A DNA stretch of 48,546 bases from Chthoniobacteraceae bacterium (lineage in GTDB: Bacteria > Verrucomicrobiota > Verrucomicrobiia > Chthoniobacterales > Chthoniobacteraceae), in the NCBI GenBank assembly GCA_947471505.1, contig CANIWM010000047.1, positions 1-48,546 on the forward strand, given 5' to 3'. This document shows, in pieces, positions 1-9,214 of the stretch; the stretch's first letter is position 1; every line of letters begins with the position of its first letter. The notes below the pieces were generated by a model, which searched no databases, was not told the origin of the DNA, and was given only the letters and a program-made list of their open reading frames with translations. The translations under genes were made by a program, and so were the position numbers.

Positions 1-63
1 ATCGTCCTGGCCAATTATTGCTTTGAGTTCACTCACGGTCTTCTTATTCTTTTTATGGGTCAT
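1..63 (-). CDS. Partial hypothetical protein, N-terminus only
   Basis: An ATG at 63-61 on the minus strand opens a frame with no stop to the window edge (21 codons). The visible residues begin MTHKKNKKTVSELKAIIG: a lysine-rich, polar start typical of a small cytoplasmic protein. No family can be named from this much. It lies downstream of the helicase gene on the same strand, beyond a pair of strong hairpins, so it is probably a separate transcription unit. There is no clear Shine-Dalgarno sequence, only an A-rich stretch. The call rests on a sensible residue composition and an open frame, and could be wrong. Confidence 0.45.
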   Translation of the reverse strand, partial: MTHKKNKKTVSELKAIIGQDD

Positions 64-168
64 GGTTGTTTTTTAGGTTTGGGTTGCTTGATCGCTCCCT
101 TCCTTACCATGACCCGCTTTCTTTTTGCTGAACTCTTCGCACTCTACCCCCGTCGCAATGGTCGCGTG

Positions 169-211
169 AGCGGCGAGGCGCCGCTGGCACCACCTGCGGC
201 GAGGCGCCGCA
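169..211. repeat. Two tandem near-identical GC hairpins
   Basis: The 15-mer GCGGCGAGGCGCCGC occurs twice, at 170-184 and 196-210, 26 bp apart. Each copy is a perfect stem: AGCGGCG/CGCCGCT at 169-185 and TGCGGCG/CGCCGCA at 195-211, both with the 3-nt loop AGG. The flanking stem-closing base pair differs (A-T versus T-A) but stays paired, which suggests the structure is conserved. The pair lies past the helicase stop on the minus strand. There is no U-tract, so a REP-like or mRNA-3'-end element fits better than an intrinsic terminator. Confidence 0.7.
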
Positions 212-248
212 GCAACGACCCCGCTTGTGTGCGGGTGCGGGTTGCGTT

Positions 249-2783
249 TCACCCGATGCTACCGATGCTTTGCAGGATGAGGGTGGGCGCTGAGTCTTCT
301 CGGGCTCGGGCGAGGTCGAGGTGGAAGGTGCATTGCCAGTCGTTGTGCTCCTCGGGGTCTATGAGGACTTGGCTGATGGCCCACGTTTTTTGATCCTCGC
401 TGGGCTCGATGTAGGTGTGGCGTCCGTTGCGGGCTTCGTTGTCGAGGCGGATGCGCTGGTGGTCGGTGTAGTAGGGGTCGAGGGCGGCGGCGAGGGTGTC
501 GGCGGTCCATGCTCCGGGGGCGATGTCGGCGAGGGCGGAGTCGTAGTCTTCGATGGAAAGGGCGCGGAGGAAGCGGAAGATGTAGGTGCGGATGAGGGCG
601 GTGAATTCGCGTTTGTTGCGGGTAATGTCGGGAGCTTGGATTGGCTCTGGCGCTTGTTCGCGGGGCTGGTAGGCGGGGTCGCGGAGGCGTTCCCATTCAT
701 CGAGGAGGCTGGAGTCGGTGCCGCGTAGGAGGCCGGCGAGCCAGGCTTCCATTTCCTGCACGGGCTCGGTCTTGAATTTCTCCGGGACGGTCTGGGCGAG
801 GATTTTGTGGACGCTGGAGAGGTGGCGGAGGAGGACGCCTTCGACGCGGTGGAGGTCGTAGTCGGCGATGTAGTCGGGGAAGGTGCGGAAGTTCTCGAAC
901 ATCTCGCGGGCGATGCTCTTGGGGCGGATGTTTTCTTGGCCGACCCACGGGTGGGCGTCGCTGAAGGCGTTGAAGGTGTTGTAGATGAAGTCGCGGCAGG
1001 GCTTGGGGTATTCGAGGTCTTTGAGTTTGGCGACGCGTTCCTCGAAGGGGATGCCTTCGTTTTTCATGTCGGCCATTGCTTCGGTCTTCACGCGGTCGAG
1101 CTGGCGGCGGAGGATGATGTCGGGGTTTTCCATGATGGATTCGCAGAGGGTGAGCACGTCGGCGGCGTAGTTCGCAGAGGCGGGGTCTATGAGGGCGAGG
1201 GTGTCGATGAGGTAAAGGGAGAGCGTGTAGTTGAGCGAGAAGTCGTCTTGCAGTTCGACGTTGAGGTGGAGCTTGGTGCCGGTGGGCGGGCGCTGGGCGG
1301 TGGGGAGGATGGTGAGGATTTTGCGGTCCACGAGCGCACGGAAGAGCTGCCATGCGCGGAGGGTGTGCTGCTTTTTCGCGGCAGCGGTGTCGTGGGAGTC
1401 GGCGATCAATTTCCGCATCGCAGCGCAGGCGTCGCCGGGGCGGCTGAGGACTTGGAGGAGCATGGCGTGGGTGAATTGGAAGCGGGAGACGAGGGGCTCG
1501 GGCGTGGCGACGATGAGTTTTTTGAAGGTGTCTTCGTTCCAGCCGACGAAGCCTTCGGGCGGTTTCTTTTTGACGAGCTTCTTGAGCTTCTTCGCGTCGC
1601 TGCCGGCTTTGGCGCTCATTTTGGCGTTCTCGATGATGTGCTCCGGGGCTTGGGCGACGACGAAGCCGATGTCGTCGAACCCGCGCCGCCCGGCGCGTCC
1701 GGTGATCTGGTGGAAGTCGCGGGCGGTGAGGGTGGCGACGCGCTCGCCGCTGTATTTGCTGAGTTTGGTGAGGAGGACGGTGCGGATGGGGACGTTCACG
1801 CCGACGCCGAGGGTGTCGGTGCCGCAGATGACTTTTAGCATGCCGCGCTGGGCGAGCTTTTCGACGAGGAGGCGATACTTCGGCAGCAGCCCGGCGTGGT
1901 GGATGCCGATGCCGTGGGCGAGATACTTTTTGACTTCTTTGCCGTAGGGGCTGGTGAATTTCTCGCCGGCCATCGCGTCTTTGAGCGTGGCCTTTTCCGC
2001 CGTGGTGCAGAAGTTGAGGCTCATCAAGTCTTGCGCGGCTTGCGCGGCGTCGTTCTGCGAAAAGTGGACGAGATAAACGGGCGCTTTGTTCGCCGCGAGC
2101 AGCTCTTGCAGCGTGGTGTCCGTGGAAGTCTCGACGTAAGTGAACTCGAGCGGGACGGGCCTCTCGGTCGTGGCGATGATGGTCGTCTCGGCGTGCGTAA
2201 GCTCGGTGAGTGTCTCTTTGAAAAACGCAGTGCCGCCCATGGTTGCGGACATGAGCAGGAAGCGCGAGGCGCTCATGGTGAGCAGCGGCACTTGCCAAGC
2301 GACGCCGCGATCCTTGTCGGCGTAGTAGTGGAACTCGTCCATGATGACTTCGCGGAAGGGAGCCGCCGCGCCATCGCGGAGGGCGTAGTTGGCGAGAATC
2401 TCGGCGGTGCAGCAGAGGATGGGAGCGTTGCGGTTCACGGTCGCGTCGCCGGTGGTCATGCCGACATTGTCGGGCCCGAAGTCGCGGCAGAGGGCGAGGA
2501 ACTTCTCGTTCACCAGTGCCTTGATGGGGCACGTATAAACAGACCGCCGCCCGCGCGCCAACGAGCGGAAATGGAGGGCGGTGGCGACGAGCGATTTTCC
2601 CGAGCCGGTGGGGGTGTTGAGGATCACATTGCGGTCGTCGAACAGCTCCAGCAGGGCTTCCTCTTGGGCGGGGTAGAGCGTGAGTTTCACCTCAGCCACG
2701 TAGTCGAGAAAGGCGGCGAGCAGCTCATCGTTGGAGCAATCCGTAGATGCGGGCAGGCGGCGAAGCAGCGGGTGATCGGGCAT
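249..2783 (-). CDS. Ski2-like DEAD/DEAH-box RNA helicase (DUF3516 type)
   Basis: An 844-residue superfamily 2 helicase, predicted cytoplasmic and acting on RNA or structured nucleic acid with ATP. Visible motifs in order: Walker [10 protein letters not shown] (56-64), motif Ia-like [12 protein letters not shown] (about 84-95), the DEFH box (149-152), SAT (179-181), then a second RecA-like domain with HHAGLLP (about 295-301), [12 protein letters not shown] and motif [12 protein letters not shown] (359-368). The Ski2-like motif VI and long C-terminal half (about 400 residues, mostly helical) match the bacterial helicases that carry a DUF3516 C-terminal region. The start at 2783 puts the Q-motif region (LYPAQEEAL, residues 37-45) at the expected distance before Walker A. 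It diverges from the gene at 2892. The in vivo substrate is unknown. Confidence 0.9.
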   Translation of the reverse strand: MPDHPLLRRLPASTDCSNDELLAAFLDYVAEVKLTLYPAQEEALLELFDDRNVILNTPTGSGKSLVATALHFRSLARGRRSVYTCPIKALVNEKFLALCRDFGPDNVGMTTGDATVNRNAPILCCTAEILANYALRDGAAAPFREVIMDEFHYYADKDRGVAWQVPLLTMSASRFLLMSATMGGTAFFKETLTELTHAETTIIATTERPVPLEFTYVETSTDTTLQELLAANKAPVYLVHFSQNDAAQAAQDLMSLNFCTTAEKATLKDAMAGEKFTSPYGKEVKKYLAHGIGIHHAGLLPKYRLLVEKLAQRGMLKVICGTDTLGVGVNVPIRTVLLTKLSKYSGERVATLTARDFHQITGRAGRRGFDDIGFVVAQAPEHIIENAKMSAKAGSDAKKLKKLVKKKPPEGFVGWNEDTFKKLIVATPEPLVSRFQFTHAMLLQVLSRPGDACAAMRKLIADSHDTAAAKKQHTLRAWQLFRALVDRKILTILPTAQRPPTGTKLHLNVELQDDFSLNYTLSLYLIDTLALIDPASANYAADVLTLCESIMENPDIILRRQLDRVKTEAMADMKNEGIPFEERVAKLKDLEYPKPCRDFIYNTFNAFSDAHPWVGQENIRPKSIAREMFENFRTFPDYIADYDLHRVEGVLLRHLSSVHKILAQTVPEKFKTEPVQEMEAWLAGLLRGTDSSLLDEWERLRDPAYQPREQAPEPIQAPDITRNKREFTALIRTYIFRFLRALSIEDYDSALADIAPGAWTADTLAAALDPYYTDHQRIRLDNEARNGRHTYIEPSEDQKTWAISQVLIDPEEHNDWQCTFHLDLARAREDSAPTLILQSIGSIG

Positions 2784-2891
2784 TGGCCGCGCAGTTATCC
2801 CGGAATCGCGGCGGTGGGCAATGGCGGAGTCTCGGGTGCGATGCTCACATTCGGCTGGTCCGCGCGGGGGAACTACGGTTGAACGGGGGCA

Positions 2892-4133
2892 ATGCGTGCG
2901 AAATTTCTGCTCATTCCTGTGGCTCTGTTGTCGGTGGCTGTCGTCGTGTGGTGGGGCGTGAAGCCTGTGGCGCCGCGCGATGCTCCTGTGAGGGTGTCCG
3001 TTCAGCCTGCTGTTTCGCCGGGGCCCGGCGTTGTGGATTCGCGCACGCCTCCCGTTGCCCCTCGCGATTCGCTGATCGATGCCGTGTGGGCGGCGTTTTC
3101 TGCCGATGCGGCCAACACGAAGTCTGCGCTCGATGCACTCGAGCTGAGGCGAACGAGATATCCAAGCGATCCTACGACGACAACGGCGATTCGTGGGTTC
3201 CTCGATGCCGATGCGGCCAACACGAAGTCTGCCCTCGATGCACTCGCGCTGAGGCTGTGGGGGATGCCTCGCGACGTGGCGACGGGGGCGATTCAGGGGT
3301 TCCTCGATGGGCGCAACAATGCGGAGACGCGTCTGCCTTTTGCCGTAGGCGATGGCGGGAATCTCTCCACTGCGCCAACGCTGCGCGTGTGGCTGCTGGA
3401 CCAGCTCGGGCAGTTGGATCCCGCCGCCGCTGCGGACTATGCGCAGAGCATCCTCAGCGCGCGGGAGAGCGCGGAGGAATGGGCGGTGGCGCTACGGGAT
3501 TTTGCAAGGGTGCGGACGGGACCAGCGGATGGGGTGTTTCTTTCGACGAAGATGCGCGTGCTACTAACCGAGCCGCGCTGGCAGGCGGAGGCGAGCGTGG
3601 GCTGGCTGGAGGCGTTCGACGTGGCGGTGCATCTGCGCGATACGACGCTGGCCCCGGAGCTTTCGCGTCTGCTGACGCGCACGGAGAAGCAGGATAAGCC
3701 CGCCGCTTTCGCCGCGTATTTGACGCTCGACCGGCTCGTGCTGGCGGAGCCCACGGCGATGCTCGGGCGTCTGCAAGCGGAGCCGGACTTGATGCAGGGG
3801 AGGGAGCAGACGAGGGCCAATTACTTCGCCCGTGCCGATGTGCGCGACCCGCAGCAGCGTGCGTTAGTCGAGGCATACCTTGCGGACCCGCGCCACTCGC
3901 CGGAGGAGCTGGCGAAGTTCGCCGGGCTCTACCCGAACGCGAACCGAATGATTTCCAAAAACCTCCTGACACCGACGGAGACGCCGACCCGCGAGAGCCT
4001 CGCTGCGCATGACCGCGAGGCGCTGGCCGTGGTGACGGCGTGGGTGGAAGACGCGCGCTTTGAGAGCATCCGCCCGGCGCTGGAGGAGACGCGGCGGCGG
4101 CTAGAGGAGTTCGTGCGGCAGGCGGGGCAGTAA
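2892..4133 (+). CDS. Unknown exported protein with an internal tandem duplication
   Basis: A 413-residue protein I do not recognise. It begins with a short hydrophobic segment (about residues 3-22, a signal anchor or uncleaved signal peptide), followed by a Pro/Val-rich linker to about residue 60. The rest is helical and Ala/Leu/Arg-rich, consistent with a helical-repeat fold outside the membrane. Near residues 70-140 there is a head-to-tail duplication: [13 protein letters not shown] occurs twice, 35 codons apart, with 48 of 50 bases identical (3101-3150 and 3206-3255), and a GFLD motif ends each unit. The gene ends 2 bp before the stop of the convergent CotH gene. No catalytic motif was found. 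Function unknown. Confidence 0.8.
   Translation: MRAKFLLIPVALLSVAVVVWWGVKPVAPRDAPVRVSVQPAVSPGPGVVDSRTPPVAPRDSLIDAVWAAFSADAANTKSALDALELRRTRYPSDPTTTTAIRGFLDADAANTKSALDALALRLWGMPRDVATGAIQGFLDGRNNAETRLPFAVGDGGNLSTAPTLRVWLLDQLGQLDPAAAADYAQSILSARESAEEWAVALRDFARVRTGPADGVFLSTKMRVLLTEPRWQAEASVGWLEAFDVAVHLRDTTLAPELSRLLTRTEKQDKPAAFAAYLTLDRLVLAEPTAMLGRLQAEPDLMQGREQTRANYFARADVRDPQQRALVEAYLADPRHSPEELAKFAGLYPNANRMISKNLLTPTETPTRESLAAHDREALAVVTAWVEDARFESIRPALEETRRRLEEFVRQAGQ
3101..3310 (+). repeat. In-frame 105-bp tandem duplication
   Basis: The 50 bases at 3101-3150 recur at 3206-3255 with two mismatches, exactly 105 bp (35 codons) downstream. The remainder of each unit is more diverged but ends in the same GFLD-coding segment. 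Near identity of one half and divergence of the other suggests either a recent partial duplication or gene conversion between two old repeat units. Confidence 0.75.
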
Positions 4134-4135
4134 GT

Positions 4136-7100
4136 TTACGGCTTGAGCGCGCGCACTCGGAGGTAGCGCGGGGTGGAGCCCATCGGGGTCGTGTCGCGGT
4201 AGCAGACTTCTTCGGTGCCGTTGCCGAGGTCGGTGGCGGAGACCTGGACGCCGACGGCCGCCCAGCCGACGGGGTTTGCGAGGTCGGAGTTCGCTTCGAC
4301 GACGTAGGTGAGGTCGAGGGCGTTCTTGGCGCGGCGGAAGGTGACGCAGAGGTAGTCGGTGCCTGCGACGTTGGCCCTGCCGCCGACGGTGATGGCTCCG
4401 GGATTGTCGGCGGTGCGCGGGTTGCGGCCAAAGGCAAATTCGGCGAAGTTATTCATGCCGTCACCATCGGGGTCTGCGGTGAGTGCGCCGACGGTGTTGG
4501 GGTTGAGCACGGTGGGCATTTCTGCGGGGGTGAAGTAGTCCCAGCGCCAGCCCTCAAATACGCGGGAGCTGCCGGTGTCGCCGCCAGTGGGCGAGCCGTT
4601 TTGCGTATCGCTGAGCGCCCAAGTGGTGGGCGTGTCGTAGGCGGTGTAGGCAGGGTTTGCGGAGCGGGTGACGAAGCTGCGGTATTGCCCGGCGGGGACG
4701 GGGAGCCAGTCGTCGTCGTAGGTGAAGGTGAGGACTTCTTCGCCGGTGCTGTCGATGATGCGGACTTTCTCGCCACCGTTGTCGAAGCTGCCTTCAAACT
4801 CGCCAGCGATGAGCATTCCGGTGCCGTAACGTGTTTCAAATGCGGTCTGGCTGGCGACGACGAGGCAGCGTTGATTTGGGTTCAGATTGAACGGCGTCGG
4901 GAAAGTGAAGGTGACGCCTTTATCGAAGTATGCGCCGCCGAGGTTGAGGACGGACGGTCCGTTGTTGATGAGTTCGATGAACTCGAAATCCGTCGCCACG
5001 AGGCCGGGAGTCACCGCGAGTTCCGCAGGGGTTGCGGGCGCGGGCTCGAAGTTCAATTCGGTGACGCGCAGGTAGTTTTGGGCGACCGTCGGGTTCGCGG
5101 CCCATGTGGTGCTGGCGATGACGGTATTCAGAGTGTTGCGGAGTTCGAGCCCGCCGCCGCGTGCGGTGAGGCGTCCGTTGAATGGTCCAGCGACGTGGCA
5201 GTATTCGTTCGCTTTTGGCGAGACTGAGCGGGCGCGGAATTGTGCGGAATTTTTCGCGACAAAGATGCGTCCGATATTCTCAGTGCCGGTCGTGTAGGGG
5301 GGGATGACGGTGCCTCCGCGGAAGGTGTAATCCACGTTTTCGTTGCTCGATGTGAGCCCGCCGGGGCCGGTGATTTTCCAGCCGGAGATGTCGAGATATT
5401 CGGAGGTGTTGTTTCGGATGCTGAAATACTCCTGCTCTCCGTTGCCGGAGGTGGGGCTGTAATCGACTGTTTCAATCACGATCGAACCCTGAGTGATAGC
5501 CGATTGCGCTGCGGGAATCGGGTCGGTGCCGCTGCCGGGATTTTGGCCATCGAGATTGTAGAGATGCCGACGGCGACCAGTAAGGTAGGCATAGGTAGAG
5601 TTGGTGTTGGTGCTGTTGGTCGCAAGGTTTGCACTCGCTGTGTAGCCAGGATAGTTCCACGGAGCTGCGGTGACAGACGTGAAAGGATTCACTAAACGCG
5701 ATGCTTGCGCACGCATGGTGTGATCGACGCCGCGCGAGTCGCTGAATGTGATCGGCGTTCCTGAGGCATGGACCCAGAATCCCCATTTTTCAAAATCGAG
5801 GACTGCGTCGGATTTCGCTCCGCCGGGCAATCCGGGAGGATCCATCTGGTCGAGGCGCGTCGAAAACTGCGTCTCAAACCAGTTCTGCGGTGTTGCGACG
5901 GAGCCGAGATAAGTGTCCATCAAGGTGCGAACACGGCGGACGAGCATTTTGTTTATTTCCGGCGAGTTATAGACCAGCGTTTTCAAGCGGTTGCTGGCGC
6001 CGTTTTGAATCGTACGCTGGCTGTCGATTTCATCATTGAAGTAACCTTGATTGGGGTTCCACGTATGACCGAGTGAGAGATCTTGATCCCAAGGAATCAG
6101 CGACCATTCGCCGGTTCCGTTCGTATTGCGGAACATGTAAAAGTTCTTGTGGCCCCAATCTTGGCTGACCAGAAATCCGTGGACCGCGATTGCGTTGACG
6201 ATGGCACTGATGTCCACGTTGTCGTAGCCATAGGTTCGACGCTGGGCGAGGGTCCGCGTTTCCAGTAATCCGTCTAGCATTGCCTGATAATCGGCCTTGG
6301 TTGCATCGATATCTTCTCGCGTTTTTTGCTCGGCCTGCCCGGTGGAAAGGAGCGCGTCATACACTTTGTAGAGCGCATCCGCCGGGCTGAAGCCGTAGCG
6401 CTCCAGCATGTCTTCGTTGCCGTCTTCCACGATGTCGTAGATGCCCCAGAAGTGGTTCGCGACGGTGGCGGAATTGGTGTCGGTGATTTGGTGCACGCGC
6501 ACGGTTTCAGTCCAATGCGACATGATGTGGCCGGAGACTTCCCAGAACTTCCATGTCGTCGGTGTCCGCATTTTCGATTTGTCTGCGTAGTTCGTCAGGA
6601 GGTTGAACGAGCGCACCTTTGGATTCGTGCTGCTCCACTCCATTCGGTTGTCTTTTGTGAAGTTGAAATTAAGGCTCTTCTTGCTGGTCGGGAAACCTGC
6701 GGACGACTGCCCGTGGAGTTCGCAATAGACGTTGTCGTAAAAGCGTCCGCGGTAGAAAGCGGAGCAGGATTTGCCGTTGTTTGCAGAAGAAATGGCGGTG
6801 GTGAAATCTGCGGATTTGATGAACCAGTACAAAATGGGAAGTTGGCTGTACTGTGCTACATTTCCCGGCGATGACATGGTGCCGTAATACTGTGCGATAT
6901 CGAGGTAGGTGTCGGCAATAGTCCCGCTGATTGGCGGCGGGTTTGTTGGTGCTGCGGTGACGGAAAATCCGGGATACGGCGGCGCATATGAGATTTGTGG
7001 TGTCGCGAGATTGTCCCGTGCCTCAATACGCCAGCGGATCATCTCGCCGGGGTTCAGGCTGGTCGTCGGGATTTGCGCGGTGAAGATACTGTCCCCTGCC

Positions 7101-8473
7101 AGAAGGTCGCCGTTCAACCCATCATCGAGCATCGTGATGGAGTTTTCACTGTCGTACATTCGGCGCCACTTGAGCTGCACTGGCGCTGTGGAGTTGAGAT
7201 TGTTGACGGTCTTTGTGACTCGCGCGGTCACGAGGATTGGCAGGCTTCCGACTCCTCCAACGGGGAGCACAGCCGGGTTTTCGGTAACTTGAGAGATGTC
7301 CGGAGGAATGGCGGTCGTGATCGCTGAATTGGCTGCACCCAACGTCGCGGAAGTCAGGAAACCAGTCGAAAAGCCGTTCGGGGTATCGACTTCGAGCACT
7401 GGGCGAAGGCACACGTTGTCTGTCTCGCCGAGGCTGCCGTCGCTGTTCAGAAGTTGAAAGGCCAGAACGTTTGTTCCGGCGACGAGTGCGCCGGGGCCGT
7501 TGGTGGTGTTCAGAAAGGTCGGATTTCCCTGAGTGACGACACCTAGATCGTTTTTATCGAACGAGGCGGCGGAATTCCACAGCAGTGGCGAGGGTTTGAG
7601 GCTTGAGCCAATTTCCACTCCGTTCAAGTAGCAGACGAATCCGTCGTCGTGGCGAGATTTGAGCCGCACGGCTGTCGCGCCTGCGGGATTTGCGATCGTG
7701 AATGGGAAGCGAACGTAGATGGATTTGTTCACCCGCTCAGCCGGTGGGATGGTCGTCGTGATGATTGGAACGGTAACCGAATTGACCGTGATCGTTTTGC
7801 CATCGAACCCGTATCCAAGCCCCGAGACTGCCGTTGGCCACGCAGAGTCATCGAAAACGCGCGCGTTCCACCCAGATGGAATGTTGGCCTGTACTGCAGG
7901 CACGATGTATTTCCCGGTCACACCTTCGGGCATGACGACTGTCACCACCGATGTCACCGTGACTCCGTAAGTCAGATTCGGCGGCTGCGGCGGGTACACG
8001 AACGTCGGAGCCGTACCAATTTCGTGTTCGACGGTGACGCCATCCGGGCGGACCAAAGCGAGGTGCTCGCCACCGTTGTTGAGTTTGAAATTCGTGTGCA
8101 GCCTTGGAGCGGTGGGCGTCCCGACATTGCCCTTGCGGTTCTTGTTTGAGCACCAGACTACGAGTCGGGAATTCGCTGTGCCGTTCGCAGTCAGCGTCAC
8201 AGCGGGGCTTGTCACTGGGAACTGCCATTTGCGCAAATCCGCGTTCAGCCGGTTGGCGTCCTCGCCGCCCGCATCGGTAAGATACCAGCCGTTCAGCGAA
8301 ACGGACGTGTTGCCGAGGTTCGTTAGTTCAATCCAGTCTTCATGCGAACCATCTTCATCGACGTACGCGCTCGTGGCGTTGTCTGCCATGAATTCGCTGA
8401 TGATGACTTGCGCGTTTGCTGAGACTCCTGCGCATAGGATGATAAAAATACGGAGTAGAGTTCGGGATGACAT
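4136..8473 (-). CDS. Large secreted lamin-tail / CotH kinase-like protein
   Basis: About 1,445 residues from the ATG at 8473. That start gives a clean signal peptide (MSSRTLLRIF then a hydrophobic run, cleavage after ANA). An ATG at 8518 would add 15 polar residues and is less likely. Order of parts: a lamin-tail domain (VIISEFMADN ... DWIELTN), a jelly-roll-like region with FVCYLNG, a pre-CotH linker, a CotH domain at roughly 540-860 (ELHGQSSAGF, NHFWGIYDIVEDG, then NFYMFRN and IPWDQDLSLG with the conserved metal-binding type WDQD), a second and third lamin-tail-like domain (YFSIRNN, FEFIELIN), and a C-terminal DPDGDGMNNFAEFAFGRNP segment typical of verrucomicrobial exported proteins. CotH proteins of spore formers are protein kinases; secreted versions in this phylum have no established role. 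Base composition is a little less GC-rich than its neighbours. Confidence 0.85.
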   Translation of the reverse strand: MSSRTLLRIFIILCAGVSANAQVIISEFMADNATSAYVDEDGSHEDWIELTNLGNTSVSLNGWYLTDAGGEDANRLNADLRKWQFPVTSPAVTLTANGTANSRLVVWCSNKNRKGNVGTPTAPRLHTNFKLNNGGEHLALVRPDGVTVEHEIGTAPTFVYPPQPPNLTYGVTVTSVVTVVMPEGVTGKYIVPAVQANIPSGWNARVFDDSAWPTAVSGLGYGFDGKTITVNSVTVPIITTTIPPAERVNKSIYVRFPFTIANPAGATAVRLKSRHDDGFVCYLNGVEIGSSLKPSPLLWNSAASFDKNDLGVVTQGNPTFLNTTNGPGALVAGTNVLAFQLLNSDGSLGETDNVCLRPVLEVDTPNGFSTGFLTSATLGAANSAITTAIPPDISQVTENPAVLPVGGVGSLPILVTARVTKTVNNLNSTAPVQLKWRRMYDSENSITMLDDGLNGDLLAGDSIFTAQIPTTSLNPGEMIRWRIEARDNLATPQISYAPPYPGFSVTAAPTNPPPISGTIADTYLDIAQYYGTMSSPGNVAQYSQLPILYWFIKSADFTTAISSANNGKSCSAFYRGRFYDNVYCELHGQSSAGFPTSKKSLNFNFTKDNRMEWSSTNPKVRSFNLLTNYADKSKMRTPTTWKFWEVSGHIMSHWTETVRVHQITDTNSATVANHFWGIYDIVEDGNEDMLERYGFSPADALYKVYDALLSTGQAEQKTREDIDATKADYQAMLDGLLETRTLAQRRTYGYDNVDISAIVNAIAVHGFLVSQDWGHKNFYMFRNTNGTGEWSLIPWDQDLSLGHTWNPNQGYFNDEIDSQRTIQNGASNRLKTLVYNSPEINKMLVRRVRTLMDTYLGSVATPQNWFETQFSTRLDQMDPPGLPGGAKSDAVLDFEKWGFWVHASGTPITFSDSRGVDHTMRAQASRLVNPFTSVTAAPWNYPGYTASANLATNSTNTNSTYAYLTGRRRHLYNLDGQNPGSGTDPIPAAQSAITQGSIVIETVDYSPTSGNGEQEYFSIRNNTSEYLDISGWKITGPGGLTSSNENVDYTFRGGTVIPPYTTGTENIGRIFVAKNSAQFRARSVSPKANEYCHVAGPFNGRLTARGGGLELRNTLNTVIASTTWAANPTVAQNYLRVTELNFEPAPATPAELAVTPGLVATDFEFIELINNGPSVLNLGGAYFDKGVTFTFPTPFNLNPNQRCLVVASQTAFETRYGTGMLIAGEFEGSFDNGGEKVRIIDSTGEEVLTFTYDDDWLPVPAGQYRSFVTRSANPAYTAYDTPTTWALSDTQNGSPTGGDTGSSRVFEGWRWDYFTPAEMPTVLNPNTVGALTADPDGDGMNNFAEFAFGRNPRTADNPGAITVGGRANVAGTDYLCVTFRRAKNALDLTYVVEANSDLANPVGWAAVGVQVSATDLGNGTEEVCYRDTTPMGSTPRYLRVRALKP

Positions 8474-8644
8474 AAAATTCGGTATGGTGACGGTAGGGGC
8501 GTTCATACGCGTGCTCAAGTGAATCCTTCGATTGCTATGGCCGACTATAGATTTATCAGAATCTCGATGCTCGAACGAGAGTCGAGGGTCGGCACGGGAA
8601 ACATGACGCCTCGCATCGTCTGAAAAATTCCACCCCCGACAAGC

Positions 8645-8673
8645 TTGACGATTTGTGCGCGCGCGACTTTATT
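8645..8673 (+). promoter_or_regulatory. Sigma-70 type promoter of tRNA-Ala
   Basis: A -35 box TTGACG (8645-8650, 5 of 6 consensus) and a -10 box TTTATT (8668-8673, 4 of 6) are separated by exactly 17 bp and end 22 bp before the tRNA. Position and spacing fit a housekeeping promoter for this stable RNA. Confidence 0.65.
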
Positions 8674-8695
8674 ACGCCCCGCGTCAGTCAGGAAA

Positions 8696-8771
<76 letters not shown>

Positions 8772-8781
8772 CTTTCCGCGG

Positions 8782-9207
8782 TTAGGGCTGTGGCACTTCG
8801 ATATAATCCAGCGCCCATTCGCGCATGAAGCGCACGCGCTCGGGATCGACTCGGTAGATGATGAGCTCAGGGTTTTCCGGGGTGCCGAGGTATTTGCGGA
8901 GCAGGGGATTGCTTTCCCAAATGGAGCGGAGCGTGTCGGCATCGCTCACGACGGTGGCGGTGCCGGTGATGCGGACTTGGTCGTGCTGGTCGTCGAGGTA
9001 GCAGACTTCGCATTTTGGATTTGCGGCGAGTTCGGCGGTTTTTCCGTAGCGGCGGAGATTGGCGATGTAGATGCGGAAGCCGTCCACGCGGACCGGCGAT
9101 ACGGGGCGGAGGTGCGGCTGCCCGGCGGCATCTACGGTGGCAAGCATGGGGAACTTGGCTCTGCGAATGGTTTCTGTGGCGGCTTGGTGTGCTTCGTGTG
9201 GAGTCAT
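8782..9207 (-). CDS. Pyridoxamine 5'-phosphate oxidase-like split-barrel protein
   Basis: A 141-residue protein of the PNPOx-like flavin split-barrel family, cytoplasmic. Visible features are the opening helix with FPMLATVDAAGQPHLRPV (about residues 19-36; the usual first strands and substrate or flavin contact region), GFRIYIANLRRYGKTAELAANPKCEVCYLD in the middle, and VRITGTATVV. Length fits the short single-domain members, which bind FMN, F420 or heme, so the cofactor cannot be told from sequence. The stop lies 10 bp past the tRNA CCA end on the opposite strand. Seven bp separate it from the aldo/keto reductase upstream, so the two are probably co-transcribed and may share a redox role. Confidence 0.85.
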   Translation of the reverse strand: MTPHEAHQAATETIRRAKFPMLATVDAAGQPHLRPVSPVRVDGFRIYIANLRRYGKTAELAANPKCEVCYLDDQHDQVRITGTATVVSDADTLRSIWESNPLLRKYLGTPENPELIIYRVDPERVRFMREWALDYIEVPQP

Positions 9208-9214
9208 GGTGTGT

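Noticed and set aside
1896-2882. 328-codon plus-strand frame opposite the helicase
   Set aside because: No recognisable motif; composition fits antisense of a GC-rich gene with strong third-position bias.
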